Program-made: the position numbers and the translations under genes
Shown here: positions 43,982-53,887 of the stretch, piece after piece
Layout: each line of letters starts with the position of its first letter
Numbering within the stretch: position 1 is the first letter of the stretch
Notes under the pieces: model-generated
What the model saw: only the letters and a program-made list of their open reading frames with translations
Told to the model about the DNA's origin: nothing
The model's database searches: none
Source of the DNA: Siphonodentalium dalli
Lineage: Eukaryota > Mollusca > Scaphopoda > Gadilida > Siphonodentaliidae
Direction of reading: 5' to 3'
Assembly (NCBI GenBank): GCA_032622095.1
Contig: CP136069.1
Location: 11,054,036 to 11,118,035 of the forward strand
Length of the DNA: 64,000 bases

Positions 43982-44354
43982 CCCTTTACCCAACAGAAGG
44001 TCCCTGTGCCAATGCATTCTCTTATATATGTGAGTCGACCATAGGTCGCCTCGCATATATAAGAGAATGCATTGGTTTAACACATTAAAAATTATAAAAT
44101 TGTTAAAGAATGTAAGAAAAAATGGTAAAAAGTGTGTTTGTTAGGCCAATGCATTCTCTTATATATGCGAGGCGACCTATGGTCGACTCGCATATATAAG
44201 AGAATGCATTGGCACAGGGTATAACTGTAACTATCACAATGTGGTCAAGGAGCCGGTTCCAATGATATCCATATTTGTATGGTTCTATTGAGACAGACCG
44301 AAGATATTTTAGGCTGTTGAAGCTTTATTTGGCCGGTTTTGGCCGGTTTGTTGG
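43982..44354. mobile_element. Family A MITE with altered right end
   Basis: Left TIR CCCTTTACCCAACA after TTAA (43978-43981); hairpins 44009-44075 and 44146-44212. The right end stops at TGTTGG. The last ten TIR bases are replaced by ATTTGTCTGGTTAA, a copy of the sequence immediately left of the element (43968-43981). Confidence 0.85.
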
Positions 44355-44735
44355 ATTTGTCTGGTTAATTGTGCACTGAATATTATCATCCAGTTATTGT
44401 CAATACAGTCATATCCGAAGTAATTATGATGCAGCACCGAAATTCCATATCAAATGGTAGGAAGCATCGAATAGTTTCCATGTACATTTTTAGGCACGCG
44501 GTATAGGCGTGTTCACTCGGAGATCCTGTCATTTCTGTAGCGGGAAAGTAATCAAGACATTTAGGTTATCGAGAAATAATCTAAATGGCAAAATGTATGG
44601 CAGCCAATTGTTTTACAGTATTCCGCTGATTGACAACTTATGATTAAATTATGTAGGTACAAATAAATAACTAATTTCGAACAGATACAATATTTTCAAC
44701 AATTGTACAGCTTGCATTTTCAGAATATATCTTAA

Positions 44736-44945
44736 ATGGGAACTGTACACAAAATCCGGCCATTGTGGGACACGCGTCATAAACTCATTTTCATTATACT
44801 TACCATGTTGTTTGTATCGTTCATAGAGCGCATGAGTGTATTTTACACTAACACATGGCTCAATTGCATTCATTTGTTGCATATATTCTGTTGAGTATAA
44901 AAGGAGATAGTCCATAAATGGCCAAATTTAGTGTACAGTACCCCT
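44736..44945. mobile_element. TTAA-type TIR element, family B, 210 bp
   Basis: Left ATGGGAACTGTACAC and right GTGTACAGTACCCCT are imperfect inverted ends with TTAA on each side (44732-44735, 44946-44949). Related to the 586-bp element at 9823. It lies about 170 bp upstream of exon 2 of gene 2. Confidence 0.78.
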
Positions 44946-45113
44946 TTAAACATATCAATCTCCAATGGCTACTGTGAATGCTATATTGTTATTTCAAAAC
45001 GATATATCGTATCTGATCTTACTCGGGCTAAGTGTGACGTTTGCCTACATTTAAGCTCTGTATTAAATGACGTAAAAAGTATATAAAATGCACGCATATC
45101 ATTTCACTTGCAG

Positions 45114-45267
45114 ATTGTACAGTAGCGCAAACATGCAGTACAAACGACATGCAAGCGTTCTCTAGCTGCGTTGCGGTTTGGACTGACTTTTTGGCTCAGA
45201 ACGATAACAACAACATTACCAACATGATGAGCCTCGACAGTAGCTTGATGGATGTTGCATGTGCCAG
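45114..45267 (+). CDS. Secreted Cys-rich protein, exon 2
   Basis: With the G of exon 1 it reads DCTVAQTCSTNDMQAFSSC, then a stretch with an N-I-T sequon, ending LDSSLMDVACA plus a split codon. It holds four cysteines. The acceptor TCACTTGCAG precedes 45114 (phase 1) and the donor CCAG|GTTCGT follows 45267 (phase 2). The next exon (49928) begins in phase 2, completing Ser and continuing DNETVKALDC. Cys spacing and length recall the broad class of small secreted invertebrate domains with C...C...F..C patterns, but I do not assign a named family. Confidence 0.75.
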
Positions 45268-45279
45268 GTTCGTTGCCCA

Positions 45280-45600
45280 ATAAATAGAGGATCTACAACG
45301 AGTCCCCAAGTTATAAGGAAATATATAAAACGAGTCCAGTAAATTAGGTCTGGACCGAGCCTTTGGCGAGGATCAGACCTAATTTACTGGACTCGTTTTT
45401 GGAGATTTCGCTATAAACTGGGGACGAGTTGTATATTCTATGTATTACTTGATCCAAAAACCTCCATAAAACATAATTAAATCAACAAATGGTGTGTGAA
45501 ACTAACAGCGGCTTATATTAGGCTTGTGATGACGTTTCACGTAACCATGCGTTATTTGCCAGCGAAAATAAATAGTCCTCAGATAAATAAGACGTACTGT
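45280..45600. mobile_element. Hairpin element family III, copy 2 (inverted)
   Basis: Reverse-orientation counterpart of 8440-8745. The hairpin (about 45296-45435) pairs GAGTCCAGTAAATTAGGTCT with its complement around a loop and carries outer GTCCCC/GGGGAC ends. Its left edge is only about 15-20 bp from the exon 2 donor of gene 2. Confidence 0.75.
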
Positions 45601-46297
45601 TTGACGTATTTAGTGGCGTAAATACTTCTAACTATATCGATATAAGTCATAGACAAAGATACTTCTCGATTCCTCGTCTCCCAATTCCGAATCACGTTTG
45701 CGCAACAATAATACATTTGGGTAAACCTGGAACTATTTCCTGTTATGCAATGATCGTTGCATATCATTATTATAGAATTCGTCTAATGAATGGAATAGGG
45801 GTAGGATCATGTAATAAAATACTGCTAATAAAGTTGTATTCAGGGATCCATGTAACTTTTGTTTTTACGAAACCTGTTTAGCTTTTCATTCCGATACTAG
45901 TGTGTAAAATAACACATTTGGAACAAGAGTTTCCACGTGAATAACGCTATCTTGTTTGATATTGATTGTTATTTTTATAATATTTAATTATTATTCCAAT
46001 AATAATTTCAACGTTTTAGAGGGACTGCAGTAATTAGTTTGTGATGTTTTCGAAACAAAATAACTGTCTGTTTTTTTTTCGTTTTTTTTTGGATATACGT
46101 CTACTGTTTGGTTTTCAATGTGTTTTCATTGAAATGTGGCGAAAAGTAATGCTAAAGATTGTCGATCTCTTCTTTTTGGGAAGTTTTTATATGGTTTCCT
46201 GATTATAAAATAATAAAATAAAAAAAATAATGTAAATCGAAGACCCGGAAACGCTTCTATCAATTAATATCAATTTTATTTCGAAGTTTCTTCTATA

Positions 46298-46806
46298 ATC
46301 AGGTCAGGCACATCCTGAATTCCACTATTATAGTGATATTTGACTATAACATATTCATGTTTCCTTTATTTGCGTCGGGAATAGAAGTCGGTGCATACCA
46401 GTGCACAGCCAAATGTCACTCTTAACAATATCGCAGGGAATGAACAGTCTTCCGACAAAATTCGTTGTGCGATCTTTTGCGCCAGCTTTGATATTCAATA
46501 ATATTATAATATTACTAATATATCCCGTTCTAAATGACAATAGCAGGATGACACAATCACTCCTTCATAACAATATGTCAACTAATTGCATGCTAATTGA
46601 GTTGCTTATCGTGTGCCGTCATGATAAATCATTCTACTGGACAAACTATATGTATGATATCGAATTAGTGCAACCTGATTTTGAATAATATTTGTGTGAA
46701 ATATGATTTTGGATTATCCCTCTTTTATCAAACGGTAATTGTCAAATACCACTATAATAGTGGAATACCACTATAATAGTGGAACCCAGGATGTGCCTGA
46801 CCTGAT
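46298..46806. mobile_element. Family E TIR element
   Basis: ATCAGGTCAGGCACATCCTG and CAGGATGTGCCTGACCTGAT bound about 509 bp; TA flanks both ends. Relative to 40331-40810 the interior is in the opposite order (inverted copy). The right palindrome is doubled (ACCACTATAATAGTGGAA twice). Confidence 0.85.
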
Positions 46807-46830
46807 ATATAGATAGAGTTCTCTCGCTTG

Positions 46831-46982
46831 CTATGAAATATTGTTATGAAGGCGTGATTGACTCATCCTGCTATTGTCATTTAGAACGATATATATTCTG
46901 ATATTAGTAACATTATAATATTATTGAATATCAAAGCTGGAATATCACTATACTAGTGGAATTCGGGATGTGCCTGACCTGG
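46831..46982. mobile_element. Family E element fragment with empty MITE site
   Basis: A partial copy from GAAATATTGTTATGAAGGCG to GGATGTGCCTGACCTGG. It contains ATTGTCATTTAGAACGATAT, the uninterrupted version of the TTAG site that holds a MITE at 15267. Confidence 0.85.
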
Positions 46983-47070
46983 TTGTGGAATGATCCATTG
47001 ACTTTAGTTTGTATGCTATGGTTATAATGGTTGTGTATGTGATGGTTATAATGGTTGTGTATGTGAGTTA

Positions 47071-47395
47071 GACGTCAACAATCCTGCAAATAGTGTGTCT
47101 GTCATTTGCAGAATGAGGTCCCCAGAGGGTGAATTTAGTGATGCTATCCTGCACAGCGGGCTAGCATCACTAAATTCATCATTCTGCTTAGGCATAATCT
47201 TCTGGGAAGGAAACTTCTATATGATCCTATGTCTACCATAGCAGTTGAGGGCCTAAGCAGAATGAGGTCCACATGGGGTGAATTTAGTGAGGATGCTAGC
47301 CCGCTATGCGGGGTAGCGTCACTAAATTCACCCTCTGTGGACCTCATTCTGCAAATGACAGACACACTATTTGCAGACTTGGACGTCAACTCCAC
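47071..47395. mobile_element. Hairpin family II, paired copy with outer TIR
   Basis: Outer inverted ends GACGTCAA...CTGCAAATAGTGTGTCTG and complement (CAGACACACTATTTGCAG, then GACGTCAA). Hairpins at 47109-47186 (one arm shortened) and 47258-47351 point inward. It abuts the next MITE at 47427 with about 30 bp between. Confidence 0.82.
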
Positions 47396-47426
47396 TAATC
47401 GTTCCATGTGCTTTGAACTCATCACT

Positions 47427-47877
47427 GACCCGCCATACCAAATCCAGTCGGAAGTCGGGATTTTTTTACCCTGTGCCAATGCATTCTCTTATATATGGGA
47501 GTCGACCATAGGTCGCCTCGCATATATAAGAGAATGCATTGGCCGAACAATTTTTTACAATTTTAATAATTTGTTCTTGTATTCTTTAACAATTTTATAA
47601 TTTCACCCATACAGAGCCCCAGACAAACATGTGCAGACGACACTGTTCTATGTGCTTCTATATATGTGTGGGGCTCCCCACAGGGTAATGGATGTTTTAT
47701 TTTATTTTATGTCCTAAAAATTGTAAGAAACATTTAAAAAACATGATAAAAAATTGTTAAGCCAATGCATTCTCTTATATATGCGAGGCGACCTATGGTC
47801 GACTCGCATAAATAAGAGAATGCATTGGCACAGGGTAAAAAAATCCCGACTTCCGACTGGATTTGATATGGCGGGTC
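47427..47877. mobile_element. Family C MITE, complete
   Basis: GACCCGCCATACCAAATCC and its complement (GGATTTGATATGGCGGGTC), extending inward through CAGTCGGAAGTCGGGATTTT, bound two hairpins (47476-47542 and 47762-47828) and the shared ACAGAGCCCC / GGGGCTCCCC interior. Confidence 0.85.
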
Positions 47878-48084
47878 ACATATTATAGACACCAAATTTA
47901 ACAATAATTACAAAGCGACTTCGAAGTACACAAATTGTGTGTGATGCTGGTTTACCAAATCAACGATCAGTATACCCATGCAGTGCTTTAATCTCTAAGA
48001 CGTGAATTCACATGTAACTGGCGAGATGTGCAATATTTACAAAGTGCTTAGTGCGAAATATATACATATACATAAAATAACATA

Positions 48085-48345
48085 GAAAATGAAGAAGTAG
48101 AAGCAGAAAAAAAGAAGAGGAAAAGAAGAAGAAGAGGACAAGAAGAAGAAGATAAGAAGAAGAATAAGATAGAAGGAGATAGAAAAAGTTGGTAGATAGA
48201 TATGGCGGTAGTCTCTCTGTTAACCATCGTCAGTCCTCATTATCGTCGTTTTTATATTCATCTAATACGTTCTATCAGTATACTTTTCGAGGATGTATTA
48301 TCTCAATAATAATAATAATACTAACAACAACAACAACAACAGCAG
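48085..48345. repeat. Purine-rich tract and trinucleotide runs
   Basis: 48085-48190 is almost pure A/G (GAAGAAGAAGAGG style), a possible triplex-forming tract. 48307-48345 has AAT then AAC runs. Intron of gene 2. Confidence 0.8.
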
Positions 48346-49927
48346 CCATAACATTTTGACTTGATATTTCAATAACATTAATAAAATGTATTCAGCTATA
48401 AATTTCTATTTCTATATTTGAACGCTAATTTCAGATAAAGTGTTAATTTTCTCAAGTCAACGCGAACAGACTTTGTCAGTGCATGCTCGTCAATAGGTCA
48501 TTGAGTTCATTGTCAATGCAAAAAACAATTTGAAATTATTACTGAAATATGGGAAAAGAGTGTCGACATGAATTCAAATGCAATTTATTTGGGGATATTA
48601 ATATTAGATTTGTCGATACATGAAGATTTTTTTGTGCAAAAGGTGGAGTTTTTATCGATAATTATCGACTTTGAAATGGACGATATATGTTCTCCTGTGC
48701 TAACGATGGACTCATTAGCCGGTGCTCTCTGTGTTTTCGAAGTTTTGGAACCGTTTATCCTAGAACTGTATATAATAATTGGAAACATTAAGAATCGGTT
48801 CAGGCGTTTGTCAATTATGGGCGCAAGATGTGAGGAAAAAGTAATATACAGTTGTCGCCCGCTGTCGAGGGAGACACAGAAAAAACGCACGATGTTGCAC
48901 TGAGTCACGAGTGCTTTCTTTCCCGATTATGTATATTTTCAGTAACTAGTTATCATCCTATACGATTTCTGTCACATAAACGATAGTCAAGCGATAGTTA
49001 AGCGTTTGATAATCAGCGTTTATTTACGATCATTTTGGTGGTTAAATCGTCAAGATCGGTCCATGCAATGTAAACCAATAAGCCATATAGGTATGTTATC
49101 GCCTTCTGAAATGTGGCATATTCAATGTCGTCTTGTGCGCGGAATTTACTCGCGATGTTCATTTCATAACGGTCTTCCCCGAAACCTATTGAGAAGTTGT
49201 CGATTTCATTAATGTACATTCATATGTGTCAGTGCTCCCAAGTAATTGGCGATCCTCACACAAAATACTTCTATGATCACATTGCAGACATCGCGGAGCG
49301 GTCTGATATCATGGATAAGCGTACAGTACCATTAATTCGCGACAAACGGTATTCACTACGTTGTCCACCAGCAAACATTTATAACCAACCAACCTCAAGG
49401 GATCCACTTTTTCAATCTTGTACCATAATGTCGACATGAACATATTGAATCACCGAGATGTTTCGATGTAAAAAGTACATAATAACGCTTGTCCGATAAA
49501 AGTATCAACTTAAAAGTTCGAATATGAGTGTTCACTAAATATATGCAAATTAGCAAACACCACAACTGGTTTTTTTGCGAATCCGTGGGGTATATAAGAT
49601 TTATGATTTTAGTTCGTCGTATTGATGTAAAATAGATGAGTTACTGCAGTGTGCGTTTGGAGAAATTCTTGCAATATTCAGGCGGGTGACGTCGCCCGGC
49701 ACGTGACAGGACATGGGCCAATCAGACGGGTGGAAAATAGGGACCCTTGTTACCTTGCATGTTTTAAAGTGGCGCGCTCGTTTGAAACTGATGTATATTT
49801 AAATTTATATTTTACTCATTTTAACGACACGCCCCTGTGGTATGAGTGACAGACAGAGCGAGATGGATATACATATATTGATAGAGGAATTCACTGTGGA
49901 CATAATAGTTTTATATATCATTCACAG
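48346..49927. other. Gene 2 intron, nothing recognised
   Basis: Overlapping frames on both strands at 48568-48908 and several short ones to 49850 have no family features; no repeats were recognised. It could hold unrecognised regulatory sequence. Confidence 0.35.
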
Positions 49928-50070
49928 TGACAATGAAACCGTGAAAGCACTTGACTGCATGGGTTCTTTCTATGATAAGTGTGGAAATCGGGAAGCGCTG
50001 TCACACGAGGTGTATTTCAACCCCAAGGGTTTGGCTGACGCGATACGATATTCGTGCAACCACAGACAAG
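49928..50070 (+). CDS. Secreted Cys-rich protein, exon 3
   Basis: Completing the Ser codon from exon 2, it reads DNETVKALDCMGSFYDKCGN, then EALSHEVYFNPKGLADAIRY and SCNHRQ. There are three cysteines and an N-E-T glycosylation sequon. The acceptor ATCATTCACAG precedes 49928 and the donor ACAAG|GTACGT follows 50070. It starts in phase 2 and ends in phase 1, exactly complementary to exons 2 and 4 (next codon G+TT = Val). The phase match on both sides is the main argument that these exons form one transcript. Confidence 0.75.
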
Positions 50071-50254
50071 GTACGTATGATTGATTTAATACTCAATAAC
50101 ACAGCAGAGTACACAATTATAGGGTTGACATGAACATACACACAAGAAAATCTATATACATATGGGTCGCAACGGCGGTTGAGGTAGTATATTGCGGCGT
50201 AGAAGCTGGTCCATTATTTCAAAATCGTTAAATAAACCACCATCGTCGCCGTCG

Positions 50255-50279
50255 TCCTTGTCTTGTTCAGCATCGTCAC

Positions 50280-50328
<49 letters not shown>

Positions 50329-50372
50329 TAACCATCACCATTATCAGCATCAGCATCACCACCACCACCACC

Positions 50373-50406
<34 letters not shown>

Positions 50407-50836
50407 TCATCACCATTATTATCATCATCATCATTATCATCATCATCATCATTATCTTCATCACCACCATCTACATCATCAATCATCAGTTTCATCGTCA
50501 ACATCATCGACATAATGTTAATCGTCGTTGTAGTCGTCGCAATCTTAGTCGTCGTCATCCTCGTCATTATCATCATCATCACCATCGGTATCGTCACCAC
50601 CACCACCATGACTACCACCACCACCACCACCATCATCATCATCATCTCACCATCACCAGCTCACCATCTCACCATCGTCTCACCATCACCATCACCATCA
50701 TCATCAGTATCGTCGTCACCATCACCATCGGTATCGTCGTCGTCACCGCCGCCTCTCGCCACCACCACCACCACCACCACCACCATCACTACCACCACCA
50801 CCACCACAACCACCACCATCCACCACCACCACGTTT
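50255..50836. repeat. Long (TCA)n/(CCA)n microsatellite tract
   Basis: Nearly 600 bp of CAT, CAC, ACC and CGT triplets, with pure runs such as (TCA)n at 50281-50328. Open frames of poly-Ser/His/Thr/Val on both strands are compositional artefacts. It begins about 185 bp after exon 3 of gene 2. Confidence 0.93.
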
Positions 50837-51169
50837 AATCGAAAGATACGGGCGCAGACATAATATTGGTTTATATAAAAGTTAGACACATCCGGATATT
50901 ACAAAGGGAAATAAAGGGTAACACTAAAATATGCCTATTTCATTGAATACTGTAATTGTATTCATCACCTTATGTTATAATGTTCAATCAGCGCCAGAAA
51001 ACAAAAGAAATCAAATATAAATCTAACCACAACTTCTTAGAGCACGAGCTATCGTCTTCGAAATCGAGTCTGCATATGTAGTCCAGGAGATATTGGTAGA
51101 CCTCTGCACCCCCCCCCCCAGGACTTAACTTCACCCCACTAATTTTCTTCCTTAAGGTCTCCTCTAATT

Positions 51170-52110
51170 TTTTTCACTTGTTAACAAGAACAAAAAGTGG
51201 CCGCAGAGACTCCAGACAAGATGGCGTCCATCATGGCGGCCATTTTATTTATATGCACCAGGTCGCCGTTATAGTAAAGATGATGTCACATGCGGTCTTG
51301 TTTTCCGTTCGATTCGTTATGGTAATATACAACCCTTACAAATTAGCCAAAAATCCGACACAAAAATCCAATATGGCGGCCAAGATGGCCGCCGAAATGT
51401 GAAAATTTGCTATTTTTCGGACATTTCACCACCTTTCGTTTGCCTCTGTGGGAAAATATTGGCACCTTGACGCGATTTTATACACTTATCGTCTAGAAGA
51501 GTCATTGGCGACAACACGGGGACCATAATATACATTCATTGACGGATATTTTTGTCCGATATCACGTTTTCCCAAATGCCGGTATAATCCGGTCAAAGCC
51601 AAAACGACGCTTATAACGCAATGTCTGTTTCGAATCAATGAGTGTTATTGTTATTATTACTCCAGCCATGATTATATATGTGCATGAGATACTCGGGCTA
51701 GGATTCCTCTTATACCTGAGTTGAGGAATATTCACCCAAATCCAAGATGGCGGCAAAAATGGCCATCAGAAATAGAAAAATCGCCGAAAATCGCTGATTT
51801 TAACATTAGTGAGAGTTATTGTCACGACAACTCCACACCTGCTTACTATTGCGATTTGGGAACACTTAGTCGAATAACTGTCCTTATATTGCATCCAAAT
51901 AAAAGTCCCCCAAATTTAAAATGGTGCCCACAATGGCGGACAAATTTTGAAAAATCACCGAAAATCCCCCATGTTCACATCATTGGGCATTATTGCCGAG
52001 AAAACTCCACACATGCTGACAGTTAAGTTGTAAATACTGAGGTGAAGTAATTACCTTTCATCCCATGCAAGAAATGGTTTTCCAAATCTAAGATGGTGGC
52101 CAAAATGGCG
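51170..52110. repeat. Degenerate long-period array with AAGATGGCGGC motifs
   Basis: Diverged units contain CCAAATCCAAGATGGCGGC-like sequence, GAAAAATCGCCGAAAATC and TTATTGCCACGACAACTCCA. Motif pairs lie near 51222, 51372, 51745, 51920 and 52090. AANATGGCGGC is the YY1-type core. Intron of gene 2. Confidence 0.7.
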
Positions 52111-52234
52111 ACCGATATTTGAAAACACGCCTATATTCCTTTACTGTCTTACGATGGGCGTTATTGTTTCGCGAATTATATCCACCATTACATGTTGATA
52201 TGGAATATTGGTATGAAGTATTCATTTGAGTTTG

Positions 52235-52577
52235 GCAAAAAAACGGCCAAATAAAGCTGCAACAGCCTAAATTATCTTGGGTCTGTCTCAATAAAACCAT
52301 ACAAATATGGATATCATTGGAACCGGCTCCTTGACCACATTGTGATAGTTACAGTTATGCCATGTGCCAATGCATTCTCTTATATATGCGAGTCGACCAT
52401 AGGTCGCCTCGCATATATAAGAGAATGCATTGGCCTACGTTTCTTACGTTCTTTAACAATTTTATAATTTTTAATGTGTTAAGCCAATGCATTCTCTTAT
52501 ATATGCGAGGCGACCTATGGTCGACTCGCATATATAAGAGAATTCATTGGCACAGGGCCCTTCTGTTATGTAAAGGG
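52235..52577. mobile_element. Family A MITE, left end truncated
   Basis: The interior starts at about 52243 with ACGGCCAAATAAAGC, without CCCTTTACCCAACA. Hairpins at 52367-52433 and 52484-52550. The right end TATGTAAAGGG meets TTAA at 52578-52581. It ends only about 55 bp before exon 4 of gene 2. Confidence 0.83.
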
Positions 52578-52634
52578 TTAAGCCCTGTAGTGTACCCCTT
52601 CCTTATCGAAGACACTCTTACTTGTATTTTTCAG

Positions 52635-52767
52635 TTGTCACGGACAATGCTGCTTGCCACACAACGGCGATAGCAGCATGTATCAACGCACAATTTAATC
52701 AGATCCCGAATCTAGTGAACGGTATGAATGGTATGAACGTCACTCAAATCAAATGGACGATGTGCAG
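52635..52767 (+). CDS. Secreted Cys-rich protein, exon 4 (last one seen)
   Basis: With the G of exon 3 it reads VVTDNAACHTTAIAACINAQ, then FNQIPNLVNGMNGMNVTQ and IKWTMC plus a split codon. There are three cysteines and an N-V-T sequon. The acceptor TATTTTTCAG precedes 52635 and the donor TGCAG|GTAAGA follows 52767 (phase 2). The strong donor shows the gene continues. No further exon was recognised before 64000, so the 3' end probably lies beyond the window or past the satellite blocks. So far: signal peptide plus about 144 residues, ten cysteines and three sequons. Confidence 0.75.
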
Positions 52768-53474
52768 GTAAGAGCTTCAAGAACTTTTATAATATGATTC
52801 TGCCATTATTTATATAAGAATACATCGAATTATTATTATATTCACCCATGTCTCGGGAGATATAAACACACGACATCTATATAATACAAGTGCAGACTGA
52901 TTCCTATCCATTAGTGGGAAATGTTCCGATAATAAGTTCAACAAACGGTCTATGGCAGTTTGTTTAAATTGTTATCCGCACATTTCCTAATGGAACTGCA
53001 TGCACTTATACAGTAATGCCCTAATTAATCGACTCCTTAACCACAGCAGAATTATGGGTAACTTTTCCGGATTTAGTCGGAAATATAGCTTGTTGCCATT
53101 CATCGGAAAGCTCTCCCCGAGTAATTAAAAATAAAGGGTCAATGGCCCGTGGCGATTTTAAGACTCAAATTATTGTATTGTATATATTTACAATAGTATA
53201 CCCCGTTGTTGTCATATTAAATCCCGGTCCGGATGGCGGAAGAGGACCACAAAGTGTATATACGGATGTATACATACATGTATGGCTCTGAAAAAAATTC
53301 TAAATTCATAGAAATTACCACGTTTGGACACAAAAAAGGGGACAGTTTTCTTACAATTGTTTATACGATATGTACGCACGGCGAATTAGAATTATCATTG
53401 CAGGAAATAGACTTCTATTGCTCAAATAGTGCCATGTTGGACTTCAATTTCGTTTTTAAATATGTTTATATTAA
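52768..53474. other. Sequence after the last visible gene 2 exon
   Basis: No exon or repeat recognised. The open frame at 53233-53631 runs into a MITE and is not coding-like. Confidence 0.35.
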
Positions 53475-53867
53475 CCTTTTACCCAACAGAAGGGCCCTGT
53501 GCCAATGCATTCTCTTATATATGCGAGTCGACCATAGGTCGCCTCGCATATATAAGAGAATGCATTGGCTTAACACATTAAAAATTATAAAATTGTTAAA
53601 GAATGTAAGAAAAAATGGTAAAAAGTGTTAAAAAAAGATTTTTTTTAGGCCAATGCATTCTCTTATATATGCGAGGCGACCTATGGTCGACTCGCATATA
53701 TAAGAGAATGCATTGGTACAGGGCATAACTGTAACCATCACAATGTGGTCAAGGAGCCGGTTCCAATGTGTTAAGCCAATGCATTCTCTTATATATGCGA
53801 GGCGACCTATGGTCGACTCGCATATATAAGAGAATGCATTGGCACAGGGCATAACTGTAACTATCAC
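53475..53867. mobile_element. Family A MITE with a third hairpin, right end missing
   Basis: TTAA (53471-53474) and CCTTTTACCCAACA at the left; hairpins at 53502-53568, 53650-53716 and an extra right-type hairpin at 53776-53842. The last repeats the spacer and CAGGGCATAACTGTAAC. The right terminus is lost at about 53867, near the start of the 4.3-kb duplication. Confidence 0.82.
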
Positions 53868-53887
53868 ATTTGCTTGATATCACTTCT

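Noticed and set aside
48568-48908. Overlapping 111- and 107-codon frames on opposite strands
   Set aside because: No recognisable features on either strand; they lie inside the intron between well-phased exons.
50192-50838. Open frames rich in Ser, His, Thr, Val and Asp on both strands
   Set aside because: They are products of the TCA/CCA microsatellite; all frames are open together, as expected for simple repeats.
4570-53842. CRISPR-like array of palindromic repeats
   Set aside because: Repeats are dispersed and in inverted pairs inside transposons with target duplications, spacing is irregular, there are no cas-like genes, and the genome is eukaryotic.
52362-53867. Frames containing CQCILLYMRVDHRSPRIYKR, recurring across the window
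   Set aside because: This peptide is the 67-bp hairpin read through; it recurs wherever the MITE core lies.
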